Positions 1-8,702 of a stretch of DNA of 64,000 nucleotides are shown piece by piece. The translations under genes and the position numbers were made by a program. Origin of the DNA: Parapedobacter sp051400755 (lineage in GTDB: Bacteria; Bacteroidota; Bacteroidia; Sphingobacteriales; Sphingobacteriaceae); contig NZ_JBLFFL010000001.1 of assembly GCF_051400755.1 (NCBI RefSeq), positions 1,314,199 through 1,378,198 of the forward strand. The letters are read 5' to 3'. The notes below the pieces were generated by a model. The model saw only the letters and a program-made list of their open reading frames with translations. It had not been told where the DNA came from and ran no database searches. How positions within the stretch are numbered: the first letter of the stretch is position 1; each line of letters opens with the position of its first letter.

Positions 1-595
1 CCACATAGGCCCCCGGACTGACGTTGCGCGCCGTGATAACCCCGCTGAAGGGAGCCCGTATTTCGAGGTAGTTGCGCATGTCGGCCACCTCGGCATGTGC
101 CGCCTTGGCGGCTTCCAGCTGGGCCAAATCCGCATTTTGCCGGGCTAGCGCCAGCTCCAAATCATTCTGTGATATGGTGCCAGGGGTCTTGCTGGTTTGT
201 AATAGACGCGCATATGTGGCTTTACTGGCCAAAGACGTGGCCTCCTGTGATTTGAGCCGTGATTCTGCACCCAGCAATTGGGAGTTAAGTTCCGGGGCTT
301 CCAGGGTGGCCAGCAATTGCCCGGCGCGCACTTCACTGCCCACATCCGCATGCAGGGTCTTGATGAAGCTGCTTACCTTGGCATACAGGTCTACTTGCTG
401 GTAGGCGATGAGTTCTCCCGGTATCTTGAGTGTCGAGGAAAGCCGATCATGCTTCAACTCAAACGCGGCGATCGAGGGCACTTCCGCCTCAACGGCGGCG
501 TCACTGGATTCGCCCTCCGCATTCGAGGAACCACACGCCTGCCAAAGGGCGGCGCTTGCAACCAGTGCGATTATGGGAACAATGCTAGTCATCAT
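1..595 (-). CDS. RND efflux periplasmic adaptor (HlyD/MFP family), partial
   Basis: The membrane fusion protein links an inner-membrane RND pump to its outer-membrane channel. Read on the minus strand from ATG at 595 (a second ATG follows at 592), it begins with a lipoprotein signal ending LWQAC (Cys about residue 21). A lipoyl-like segment follows, including VGSEVRAGQLLATLEAPEL, then a helical hairpin, then the start of the second lipoyl half (APFSGVITARNVSPGAYV). About 198 codons are visible and the C-terminal beta-barrel part lies beyond position 1. Its start overlaps the end of the pump gene by 8-11 bp, indicating translational coupling. The family call is firm; the transported substrate cannot be read. 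Confidence 0.88.
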   Translation of the reverse strand, partial: MMTSIVPIIALVASAALWQACGSSNAEGESSDAAVEAEVPSIAAFELKHDRLSSTLKIPGELIAYQQVDLYAKVSSFIKTLHADVGSEVRAGQLLATLEAPELNSQLLGAESRLKSQEATSLASKATYARLLQTSKTPGTISQNDLELALARQNADLAQLEAAKAAHAEVADMRNYLEIRAPFSGVITARNVSPGAYV

Positions 596-3500
596 GTCTC
601 GATGGAATATAATGTTTACTTTCTTCATCTTCGGGATCCAAGGATACGCTTTGGGTGGTGGCCCGTGCCTGCCCCCAACCAAATACAAGCGGCAGGATGA
701 ACAGGGCGGCAAACGTGGAAGCCGCCAGGCCTCCAATGACTGCCCGGCCCAATGGGGACGACTGATCCCCGCCCTCGCCGTGTCCGATGGCCATCGGGAT
801 CATGCCGGCGATCATGGCCAGGGCTGTCATCAAGATGGGACGCATCCGCAGGGCAGCGGCTTCGCGGGCCGCCAATAACGCATCGCCATTATGCTTGCGG
901 AGTTGCTCCGCGTTGGTAATGAGCAGGACGGCATTGGATATGGATACGCCGACCGACATGATCATCCCCATATAGGATTGAAGGTTCAATGTAGAGCCTG
1001 TAGCCATCAACAGCAACAGCGAACCCACGATCACGGCAGGCACCGTAGCCAGCACGATCCCCGATACCTTAAATGATTGGAAATTGGCCGCCAGCATCAG
1101 GAAAATAACGATGATGGCCACCACCAGCCCGTTTTCCAGGCTGCTCATCGTTTCATCCAGCGTTTGGCTCAATCCGATCAGCTCTACACTGAGCCCGCGG
1201 GGCAACTCGCCCAGCGAAGCAATGGCTGCCTTTACGCCCTTTGCAGCGGTGTTCAGATCCACATCGTTGAGATTGGCGGTAACGGACAACATCGGCAGCG
1301 CCCCTAAGTTATCATTCTCGCCGTTGGTCGTGCCCGTCGTGATCGTCGCCACATCGCCCAGCACAGGCCGTGTGCTATTGCTGAGCAGCGGTATTTCGGC
1401 AATATCGTTGAGGCTGGCCATCTCGCTTTCGGGCACCTGCACCTGTACGCTGTAGCTATAGCCCGCTTTGGTATCTACCCAGGTGCTCTTTTCCGTAAAG
1501 CGGGAGGAAGATGTGGCGGCGATGAGCGACCGGCTTACATCGGTCATATCCAGTCCCAGCTGTGAGGCCCGCACCCGATCGACCTTAATGTTGATGGCCG
1601 GATAATTAATAGACTGCCCCAACTGCACATCCCTCAGGTAAGGCATTGCAGACAGCTTGTCGATCACCTGTTGCGCATATTGCCGGTTCAAGGCCTTGTC
1701 CCGTCCGGATAGCCGCACTTCTACCGGTGTGGGTGATCCCTGGCTGAGTATTTTTTCCGTCAGTTCGATGGGTTCAAAAGAGAGTTTCACACCGGGTAGG
1801 TCTTTTCTGAGTCGGGCGCGGATACGTTCCTTCAGCTCGTCCAGGTCCGTGTGGTAGTCTCCGGATAGCGCCACTTGAATAACCGCCTCATGGGGCTGCG
1901 CCATCCATAAAAAAATTGGGCTGATGGAAAACAGCGCAGGGTGATTGCCCACATAGGCGGAGGTGATGGATACATGCTCCGCGCCGACAACATCCTTGAT
2001 CGCGGTGATGGCACCCAGCGTGATTTTTTCCGTATGTTCGATACGAGTGCCCTCCTCTCCACGCAAACGCACCTGAAACTGACGCCCATTCACTTTAGGG
2101 AGTACGTCCCGGCCGATGCTCATCATGAGCAGTGCCGCAATACCGCAAACCACCAGCACATAAACGATCACGATCGGCTTGCGGTAAGGCATCATCCGTT
2201 CGATGAACCGGAGGTAACGCATGCGCAGGCGCTCGAAGAAGCTCACCTTGCCATCGCGGTTGCTGTCTTCACGTTCCACCAATACTTTCTTTTGATTCCA
2301 GGTATCTTCCTCGCTTTCGGCATCCAATCCCGATGCTGCAAATTCCTCCGCATCGCTCATGGTCTGGCCATGTTTGTTTTTAGGATGTTTGGTCTTCATG
2401 ATCCAGTTGGCCATCACGGGCACAAAGGTCTGCGCCAAAAAATAAGAGACGGTCATGCTGAAGCCGATGGCCAATGCTAACGGAAGGAACAGCGATCCGG
2501 GGATGCCGCCCATGGTAAATGCGGGGGCAAACACAGCGAGGATACAGAGCAAGATGAGTAATTTCGGAAAGGCGATTTCTTTACAAGCATCCCAAATGGC
2601 CAGCGCCTTTGGCTTGCCCATGTCCAGATGCTGGTGGATGTTTTCGATCGTGACGGTACTTTCATCCACCAAGATGCCAATCGCCAGCGCAAGACCGCTG
2701 AGTGTCATGATATTGATGGTCTGCCCGAAGAGACTGAGAAACAGCACCCCGGCAATGATCGAGGTGGGAATCGTGAGGATCACGATTAATGCGCCCCGCA
2801 GGTCGCCCAAAAACAGGATGACCATCAAGCCGGTAAGGATGGCTCCGATAACCCCTTCGGTGAGCAAGCTTTTCACCGAGTTGATTACGTAGGTTGACTG
2901 GTCAAACTCGTAGCTTAACTGTACATCCTCGGGCAGCTGGCTTTGGATCTCAGGGAGCGATTTTTTCAGGTTTTGCACGACTTCCCAGGTGGAAGCGTCG
3001 GCGCTTTTCGACACATTGAGGTACACCGAGCGCCGGCCATTGACGAGTGCATATCCCGCGGTAATGTCGGCCCCATCCTCCACCGAGGCCACATCGCGAA
3101 CGTAGAGGTTGGATATGCCGCCCTTGAAAATGGGGATGTTTTCAAAATCTTGTATCTCGTCAATGAGCGTGTTTGTGGGGGTAATGTAGCTTTTGTCTCC
3201 CATGCGTACATTGCCCGATGGAGCGGTTTGGTTGTTGAACCGCAGCGCCGCCACCAGTTGATCCGGTGAAAGGTTATGGGAGCGGAGGCGTTCAGGATCC
3301 ACCTTGATGACCACCGTGCGTACATTGCCTCCGAAGGGGGGCGGGGCTACAAGACCGGGGATACGGGTGAACGAGGCCCGCACATAGATGTTTGCCAAAT
3401 TCAGCAATTCGTTATTGTTTCGCTGGTCACTGCTGAGCACCAACTGCCCCACCGGAAGCGTAGAGGCATCAAACCGGATAATAAACGGCGGATTGGAACC

Positions 3501-3863
3501 CGCCGGGAAGATCGCCTGGATACGGTTGGCAAATCCGGTGAGTTCTGCGGCAGCCTGCGCCATGTTGGTGCCCGGATAAAAGCTGATCTTCATCAGCGTG
3601 AGCCCTTGGATATTCTTGGATTCAATACTTTTGATGCCATTTACAAACAGCAAAATATTGATGTATTGCTTGCCAAACATCGCCTCCATCTGATCGGGTG
3701 TATACCCCGAAAACGGGTGGGAAAGGTAGATGACCGGCAGATCAAGTTTAGGGAAGATATCCACCTTGATGGTACTGGTCGCCTTGATACCGAAGAAAAA
3801 CAGGCCCGCTACGATGACGAGAATAGTGATGGGCTTACGAAGGGCAAATCGGATTAAATTCAT
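585..3863 (-). CDS. RND efflux transporter, inner-membrane pump subunit
   Basis: A 1092-residue AcrB/CzcA-type proton-driven pump, full length for the family. TM1 is near residues 10-30, a large periplasmic loop runs to about 330, TM2-6 follow to about 490, and a second loop-plus-TM half follows. The TM4 proton-relay region reads GILVDES with Asp400, a single acid where HAE-type pumps usually have Asp-Asp. The cytoplasmic linker between the halves (about 490-560) is long and charged. It contains the 12-residue stretch DSNRDGKVSFFE (533-544), which fits the canonical EF-hand loop at every liganding position. The gene lies 6 bp after the TolC-like gene and overlaps the adaptor, so the three form one operon. 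Substrate class, drug or metal, is undetermined. Confidence 0.92.
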   Translation of the reverse strand: MNLIRFALRKPITILVIVAGLFFFGIKATSTIKVDIFPKLDLPVIYLSHPFSGYTPDQMEAMFGKQYINILLFVNGIKSIESKNIQGLTLMKISFYPGTNMAQAAAELTGFANRIQAIFPAGSNPPFIIRFDASTLPVGQLVLSSDQRNNNELLNLANIYVRASFTRIPGLVAPPPFGGNVRTVVIKVDPERLRSHNLSPDQLVAALRFNNQTAPSGNVRMGDKSYITPTNTLIDEIQDFENIPIFKGGISNLYVRDVASVEDGADITAGYALVNGRRSVYLNVSKSADASTWEVVQNLKKSLPEIQSQLPEDVQLSYEFDQSTYVINSVKSLLTEGVIGAILTGLMVILFLGDLRGALIVILTIPTSIIAGVLFLSLFGQTINIMTLSGLALAIGILVDESTVTIENIHQHLDMGKPKALAIWDACKEIAFPKLLILLCILAVFAPAFTMGGIPGSLFLPLALAIGFSMTVSYFLAQTFVPVMANWIMKTKHPKNKHGQTMSDAEEFAASGLDAESEEDTWNQKKVLVEREDSNRDGKVSFFERLRMRYLRFIERMMPYRKPIVIVYVLVVCGIAALLMMSIGRDVLPKVNGRQFQVRLRGEEGTRIEHTEKITLGAITAIKDVVGAEHVSITSAYVGNHPALFSISPIFLWMAQPHEAVIQVALSGDYHTDLDELKERIRARLRKDLPGVKLSFEPIELTEKILSQGSPTPVEVRLSGRDKALNRQYAQQVIDKLSAMPYLRDVQLGQSINYPAINIKVDRVRASQLGLDMTDVSRSLIAATSSSRFTEKSTWVDTKAGYSYSVQVQVPESEMASLNDIAEIPLLSNSTRPVLGDVATITTGTTNGENDNLGALPMLSVTANLNDVDLNTAAKGVKAAIASLGELPRGLSVELIGLSQTLDETMSSLENGLVVAIIVIFLMLAANFQSFKVSGIVLATVPAVIVGSLLLLMATGSTLNLQSYMGMIMSVGVSISNAVLLITNAEQLRKHNGDALLAAREAAALRMRPILMTALAMIAGMIPMAIGHGEGGDQSSPLGRAVIGGLAASTFAALFILPLVFGWGQARATTQSVSLDPEDEESKHYIPSRHDD

Positions 3864-3869
3864 AGACGG

Positions 3870-5276
3870 CTATAATTCATTCATAAAAAGGCCAAAATCT
3901 CCCGCAGCGGCAGCCTTGAGCAGGAATGCCTGCCACACGTTATTATAGGCAATATCCCGGTCGGTTTCTGCGCGGACCAACGCATACAAGGCCTGGGTGA
4001 CATCGACCAGATCGGCCAGCCCATTTTTGTACAGCACGCTCCGCTGTTGATAGGCTTCCACGGCCGCCCTCACCTGCATAGGGGCTTCCCGATAGTTTTC
4101 CAGCGCATTTGCAATCTTCGCATCCGCCAGTTGCAGTTGAGCGGAGAGCTGCTGGTCAGCCAATTGGTATTCTTCCTGTAGACCTGTGGAAATAAACCGT
4201 TGTGACTTCACTTGCGCGGCAATGCGCGATACTTGGGTGATGTTCCAGGTAATGGCCAATCCCAATAGGTAATTGCTGCGGGTCGGATTGACACCGTCCC
4301 AATAATGCTGGGTATAGGCCTGCTGGTCCTGTGCATAATTGCTGGAAAATCCCGAGGCACGCGTCTGCAATACGCCCACTAGCGACACAGCCGGAAAACG
4401 CAATGTCTTCAGGTACTGCTCCTGCCGGTCGCTGAAGTCGACCCGGCTTTGATACCACTGCAACTCGGGATGCTGTGATCGTGCCGAATCACCAGCGGGT
4501 ATACCCAAGGCCTGTGGAATACGGGTGATAAAGAAGCTATCCAGTTGGAACGCCGTGGACGCTACACCCATCAGTACAGCCAGCCTGTTGGCTTGCTCCT
4601 GTTCCCTGTCGAGGGCGGTCACCAGTGCGATGTGTGCGCTGGAAACCTCCGCATTGGCCTGGGAAGAATCCACCCCGGCGATCAGTCCGTTTAGCGCGCG
4701 GGTAACCGTCACCTGCCGGAAGGTATCCGCCCGGGCGAGATTTTTACGATAAGACGCAGTGAGCCGCTGCGCGGCCAACAGGTTGAGGTAAGCCGCCGCC
4801 ACCTTTACCTGATGCTGGAATAATTCCTGTTGATAATCCTGTTGGTCGCGCCTGGCCGCCGCCTCGGCGGTCCGGATCCGCTCCCGGGCGCGGCCAAAGG
4901 CAAAAACTTCCCAGTTGATATTGCCTACGTATAACGCCCCGAAGGCAGCATTCCAGTTTTGCTCCGGGAGCGGCAATCCGGAGGAGCTCACGCCTAGTCC
5001 GCCGAACCCATACGAAGGCCCATTCTGCCCGTTGACGGTGCCATATACCTGTTGCGCAGACAAGGACACGTTAGGCAGGTAGTTGCGTTTGGCTTGCAAA
5101 ACGGAAGCATCTGCGGCATCTGCATATGCAGCCTTGGCTTTGATGCTCCCGTAATGGTCTATCGCGGTCTGAATGGCTTGTTTTATCGAAAGGGGTTGCT
5201 GTTGTGCATGCACATGACAACATAAACCCGTTAAAATGCATGTAAATGTTAGCCAATGGGGTAAAATTAATCGCAT
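3870..5276 (-). CDS. TolC family outer-membrane efflux protein
   Basis: A 468-residue outer-membrane factor completing the tripartite pump. ATG at 5276 gives a clean signal peptide (MRLILPHWLTFTCILTGLCC...HAQ). An in-frame GTG at 5297 would leave almost no leader after the TACATTTG promoter at 5312-5319, so the ATG is preferred. The mature protein shows the duplicated long-helix pattern of OEP domains: Ala/Gln-rich coiled stretches around residues 20-220 and 270-460, with QAIQTAIDHYGSIKAKAAYA at the start and VEAYQQRSVLYKNGLADLVD near the end. It is the first gene of the operon with the pump and adaptor. Confidence 0.9.
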   Translation of the reverse strand: MRLILPHWLTFTCILTGLCCHVHAQQQPLSIKQAIQTAIDHYGSIKAKAAYADAADASVLQAKRNYLPNVSLSAQQVYGTVNGQNGPSYGFGGLGVSSSGLPLPEQNWNAAFGALYVGNINWEVFAFGRARERIRTAEAAARRDQQDYQQELFQHQVKVAAAYLNLLAAQRLTASYRKNLARADTFRQVTVTRALNGLIAGVDSSQANAEVSSAHIALVTALDREQEQANRLAVLMGVASTAFQLDSFFITRIPQALGIPAGDSARSQHPELQWYQSRVDFSDRQEQYLKTLRFPAVSLVGVLQTRASGFSSNYAQDQQAYTQHYWDGVNPTRSNYLLGLAITWNITQVSRIAAQVKSQRFISTGLQEEYQLADQQLSAQLQLADAKIANALENYREAPMQVRAAVEAYQQRSVLYKNGLADLVDVTQALYALVRAETDRDIAYNNVWQAFLLKAAAAGDFGLFMNEL

Positions 5277-5311
5277 GATTTGACCTGATGTGAGCACCTG
5301 CTTGAATATGA

Positions 5312-5319
5312 CAAATGTA
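5312..5319 (-). promoter_or_regulatory. -7 element of the efflux operon promoter
   Basis: On the minus strand this reads TACATTTG, a perfect Bacteroidota -7 motif (TAnnTTTG), about 35 nt before the TolC-like ATG at 5276. No clear -33 TTG lies 19-21 bp upstream. Confidence 0.5.
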
Positions 5320-5504
5320 GCACACTATTTTGAAGTAATTTTGAATAAATGCTTAAGGAATGTGCAAAATTCGTAACAAAAACGTATAACATTTGAAGCT
5401 AATCGTTCGAAAACGCTGCGTTTTTGAAAAATCCATAGGCAAACCGAACTAAATCGGATAAAATTTGCCTTCATTCTGAAGGGTGGTATAAGCGGCTCTG
5501 GACG

Positions 5505-5536
5505 TTTGCTTTTATAGGCAAGTTTAGCTAAGTTTG
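5505..5536 (+). promoter_or_regulatory. Promoter upstream of the DUF4293 gene
   Basis: TTTG at 5505-5508 and TAAGTTTG at 5529-5536 are separated by 20 bp, matching the -33/-7 layout of Bacteroidota primary-sigma promoters. The start codon is at 5561, giving a leader of about 18 nt. Confidence 0.6.
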
Positions 5537-5560
5537 CTGTCGTAGTAAATTCAATCCACT

Positions 5561-6034
5561 ATGATTCAACGTATCCAAAGTCTTTGGTTGTTTCTGGCCT
5601 CGGTCACCATTTTTGCGTTGTTCCTCTTTCCGTATTTGCAATATGCCGATATCGGAGGCATGGGAAAGGCGTTGAAAGTGACGGGCGCGTACCATGGGCA
5701 GGCAGCGCAGGCCATCCGGGATGAGTTTTTCATTTTGCAAGCCGCGGCGACGGTATTATTAGGGATATGCCCGCTATATATCATTTTCAAGTATCGCAAC
5801 CGTAAGGTGCAGGCCCGACTGGTTCTGCTGGCAGTGGTGCTCGTGCTGTTGTTTGGCGTTTGGCTATACTTCGCCGCAGGTGCGGCGCTGAATGAGGCCA
5901 ACCAAGTGCTTTCGGCTCAAAACATCGGGGTAGGTTTTTTCTTGCTGCCGATCAGCATCATCTTTTTGCTGATGGCCATGGGCGGGATTCGGAAAGACGA
6001 AAAGTTAGTTAAATCGGCAGACCGCTTAAGATAG
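5561..6034 (+). CDS. DUF4293 family membrane protein
   Basis: A 157-residue protein with four hydrophobic segments (about 7-27, 55-72, 78-98 and 117-140). Its start MIQRIQSLWLFLASV matches the well-conserved N-terminus of the DUF4293 family, which is found mainly in Bacteroidota and has no established function. The short C-terminal tail is basic (KDEKLVKSADRLR) and should be cytoplasmic. It is followed after 6 bp by a small secreted-protein gene on the same strand, so the two are probably cotranscribed from the promoter at 5505-5536. Confidence 0.8.
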   Translation: MIQRIQSLWLFLASVTIFALFLFPYLQYADIGGMGKALKVTGAYHGQAAQAIRDEFFILQAAATVLLGICPLYIIFKYRNRKVQARLVLLAVVLVLLFGVWLYFAAGAALNEANQVLSAQNIGVGFFLLPISIIFLLMAMGGIRKDEKLVKSADRLR

Positions 6035-6040
6035 TTCGGT

Positions 6041-6538
6041 ATGAAGAGGTTATGGGTTGTATTTGCATTAACGTTCCTGTCCGTCAAGGCCGTATGGTCC
6101 CAGCAAGGGGTAGACACCCTGTCCGGGCAGGATTCCAGCACGGTCATCGTTGATGATACCAAGTTCGATATCTTACGATTCACGATCGATTCGACCAGCC
6201 GTATAGCTACGGTTGAACTAACGCTCACCAACCTGAAAGAAACGCCGCGGGAGCTTAACATCAATGTATTCGGAACCCAGTTGGTGGATAACGAACGGAA
6301 TGCCTATTATTTTTCGACCATCACATTAGGGCGAGTCGTGATGCAGTTTGGCGACAAACAAAACTACCTGCACTATCTGTTGCAACCCGATACGCCGGTA
6401 ACGCTGACGATTACAGCCGAAAAGATTTCTGCCGAGGCTACTGCCATTGAATTGGTGAAAATCACCTTTGAAGACAGTACAGAAACAGGCCGGTTTTTGG
6501 ATGCCTACCTGAGCGCGGTGTCCGCCCCGGAAGAATGA
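6041..6538 (+). CDS. Uncharacterised secreted protein
   Basis: A 165-residue protein with an N-terminal signal peptide (MKRLWVVFALTFLSVKAVWSQ, cleavage probably after WSQ). The rest is rich in alternating hydrophobic/polar beta-strand stretches (RFTIDSTSRIATVELTLTNL, RELNINVFGTQLVDNERNAYY), suggesting a small beta-sandwich, perhaps immunoglobulin-like. I do not recognise a named family. It follows the DUF4293 gene by 6 bp. No cysteine or obvious catalytic motif is present. Confidence 0.6.
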   Translation: MKRLWVVFALTFLSVKAVWSQQGVDTLSGQDSSTVIVDDTKFDILRFTIDSTSRIATVELTLTNLKETPRELNINVFGTQLVDNERNAYYFSTITLGRVVMQFGDKQNYLHYLLQPDTPVTLTITAEKISAEATAIELVKITFEDSTETGRFLDAYLSAVSAPEE

Positions 6539-6547
6539 AGCGTCATG

Positions 6548-7084
6548 TTACCGATACCGGATCTGTTGGCGATCCATCAAACCCATCTGATCTTTCATCA
6601 TCTTGATCTGCTCGGCGAGCAATTTATTCTTGTCTGCTTTCTTCGCTTCCTGGAGATATTTGGCAGCCTCCCGCTTATTGCGTTTGGCCATGGCGATGCC
6701 GGCAAGGCTCAATTTGGCTAATGCCACATTGTGGTCCATGTGCAACCCCAGTGAAAGGGCTTTCTTGAAGTACTTTTCTGACTGCATGGGCGATTTCTGG
6801 GATTCCATCAGTCCCAAGAGCAAATGATAATATCCATGTTGCGCACGCATCAGTTGATTTTCGTAATGGGTGATCCGGCTTAGCCATTGGGATGCCTTGG
6901 CCATGTTCTCCTTGCGCAGGTAAAATTGAGCAACGAGCATGTTCTCGTTGAAAAACACGGTCACGAATGCAATGATTGTCAGTAAGATACCCAGTATCCC
7001 CCACCCCCACTCGCCATAGAAAAACAAGGCGATGGTACCAATCAGCAGGAGGGAAGATAGGATGATTCGAATAAGATTAGACAT
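6548..7084 (-). CDS. Membrane-anchored helical-repeat (TPR-like) protein
   Basis: A 178-residue protein with two closely spaced N-terminal membrane helices (about 5-22 and 26-46). A soluble alpha-helical part follows, whose pattern (ENMAKASQWLSRI, SEKYFKKALSLGL, REAAKYLQEAKKADKNKLL) resembles two to three tetratricopeptide repeats. Such proteins act as membrane-tethered scaffolds, but no partner can be read here. It is convergent with the secreted-protein gene (9-bp gap). Upstream on the minus strand TAAGTTTG lies at 7125-7132, in a stretch resembling the DUF4293 promoter. Its function is unknown. Confidence 0.6.
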   Translation of the reverse strand: MSNLIRIILSSLLLIGTIALFFYGEWGWGILGILLTIIAFVTVFFNENMLVAQFYLRKENMAKASQWLSRITHYENQLMRAQHGYYHLLLGLMESQKSPMQSEKYFKKALSLGLHMDHNVALAKLSLAGIAMAKRNKREAAKYLQEAKKADKNKLLAEQIKMMKDQMGLMDRQQIRYR

Positions 7085-7261
7085 CTGTCGTTGTTGTTTT
7101 TATACATTGCACTCAAGAACCGTGCAAACTTAACTAAATTTGCGTTCATATAAAAGCAAATTTAGCGTTCTCTCCGCTGCCGCTGAGAAACAACTTCGGC
7201 GGAAATATCCGTTTAATTAAGCGCTTTATCAACGGGCGATGATTGATTTTACAAATAAGTG

Positions 7262-7269
7262 TACATTTG
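7262..7269 (+). promoter_or_regulatory. -7 element of the ung promoter, leaderless placement
   Basis: TACATTTG ends only 4 nt before the ATG at 7274, so transcription should start at or within the start codon. A TTG at 7243-7245 is 16 bp upstream, somewhat close for a -33 element. Confidence 0.5.
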
Positions 7270-7273
7270 TCGT

Positions 7274-7945
7274 ATGAGCATACAATTGGAAAGCAGTTGG
7301 CGAGCGGTACTGGACCCCGAGTTTGACAAGCCCTATATGCAAGCGCTCAAACGTTTCCTCCAGACAGAAAAAAAACAGCATGCGGTCTTCCCGCCAAGTT
7401 CCCTCATTTTCAACGCGTTTGCCCATACCCCCTTTGATGAGGTGAAGGTGGTCTTGTTGGGGCAGGATCCCTACCACAATGTCGGGCAGGCACATGGCCT
7501 GTCATTTTCTGTTCCCCGCGGCATCGGCATCCCCCCTTCGCTGCGCAATATATACCTCGAATTGAGTACCGATATCCCAGGGTTTCAACTTCCGGACCAC
7601 GGAGACCTCACTGCGTGGGCCAACCAAGGGGTGCTGCTGCTCAACGCCACACTGACGGTGCGGGCACATACCGCGGGGTCACATCAAGGCAAAGGGTGGG
7701 AAGCGTTTACCGACAAGGCGATCGCGGAGTTGTCTGCGCGCAGAAGCGGCATCGTATTCCTGCTGTGGGGCAGGTATGCCAAGAACAAGGCCGCGTTGAT
7801 CGATCACGGCAAGCACCATATCCTCACTGCCGCGCATCCTTCACCATTTTCCGCCAGTAACGGTTTTTTTGGCTGCAGGCATTTTTCCAAAGCCAATGCG
7901 TTTTTGGAAAAGCAGGGAATAGCGCCCATCAATTGGCAGATCTGA
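7274..7945 (+). CDS. ung: Uracil-DNA glycosylase (family 1)
   Basis: A 223-residue enzyme that removes uracil from DNA to begin base-excision repair. The water-activating motif GQDPYH places the catalytic Asp at residue 65. The uracil-pocket and minor-groove motifs follow, and the DNA-intercalation loop reads HPSPFS with His188. The family's usual intercalating Leu is Phe192 here. ATG at 7274 is preferred over an in-frame GTG at 7259 because the promoter motif TACATTTG (7262-7269) overlaps the longer version. The gene is monocistronic and convergent with the Lrp-type regulator, stop codons adjacent. Confidence 0.95.
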   Translation: MSIQLESSWRAVLDPEFDKPYMQALKRFLQTEKKQHAVFPPSSLIFNAFAHTPFDEVKVVLLGQDPYHNVGQAHGLSFSVPRGIGIPPSLRNIYLELSTDIPGFQLPDHGDLTAWANQGVLLLNATLTVRAHTAGSHQGKGWEAFTDKAIAELSARRSGIVFLLWGRYAKNKAALIDHGKHHILTAAHPSPFSASNGFFGCRHFSKANAFLEKQGIAPINWQI

Positions 7946-8416
7946 TCAATATTCCATCGGTACGATGGGTTCCTTTTTGCTGGTAGACATGATCATCATG
8001 GTTTGGAATGTTTTTACGTACGGTATTTTGCTGATTTTTTCCATGATCACCGTCTCGTAAGCCTTGATGTCTTTGACGTATACCTTCAAGATGAAATCGC
8101 ATTGCCCGGTTACATGATGGCACTCCGTTACTTCTTTGATGTTTCGCACCGCCTCTACAAACTCCGGAATGGCATTGTGGGTATGAAAATCAAGCGAAAC
8201 CTGTATGAATGATTTGATGCCCAAGCCGAGCTTCTCTTCGTCAACAAAAGCATGGTAGCTCTTGATGTATCCCGAATTTTCAAGCTTCCTTACCCGCTCC
8301 AGTGTCGGCGCAGGCGACAGTCCGATGCTGGACGCCAGCTGTAAGTTGGTAATCCGGCCGTTTTCCTGTAATAGCTTCAGGATTTTGAAATCTGTTCTAT
8401 CGGGTTGAAAGGGCAT
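7946..8416 (-). CDS. Lrp/AsnC family transcriptional regulator
   Basis: A 156-residue regulator with an N-terminal winged helix-turn-helix (about 6-60; TNLQLASSIGLSPAPTLERV is the recognition region) and a C-terminal RAM/AsnC effector domain (about 68-145; VTGQCDFILKVYVKDI is characteristic). Family members form octamers and sense amino acids. A glycine- and charge-poor effector pocket gives no ligand clue here. Many Lrp genes are autoregulated, but no operator is evident in the 286-bp gap to sufB. That gap separates it divergently from the suf operon; regulation of suf by this protein would be speculation. Confidence 0.9.
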   Translation of the reverse strand: MPFQPDRTDFKILKLLQENGRITNLQLASSIGLSPAPTLERVRKLENSGYIKSYHAFVDEEKLGLGIKSFIQVSLDFHTHNAIPEFVEAVRNIKEVTECHHVTGQCDFILKVYVKDIKAYETVIMEKISKIPYVKTFQTMMIMSTSKKEPIVPMEY

Positions 8417-8638
8417 ATCTTTTACGAGCGGTCATGAATCTGTGCAAAACCAAATTATATTTGGCAATAATACGATTTATTTTCTATATTATTTGTTGAA
8501 AATGACATCATCTGAAGGAGTGTTTGCCGCTCATCTTTAAAGAACCTATTCATTATCACCGATTTGTAAAAATGCGGCGCAGCCAGCCGCAAACGCAAAT
8601 GAACGGACAATATGCAAGGTTTATTGACAGTTAAATCG

Positions 8639-8646
8639 TAACTTTG
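8639..8646 (+). promoter_or_regulatory. -7 element of the suf operon promoter
   Basis: TAACTTTG fits TAnnTTTG and lies 56 nt before the sufB ATG at 8703. A TTG occurs at 8624-8626 but is too close for a standard -33, so the upstream element is unclear. Confidence 0.4.
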
Positions 8647-8702
8647 CAACTCGAAAAGTGTAATGGCATCAATCCGCTTACTTTTTAAACGTGAGGTGTG
8701 TT

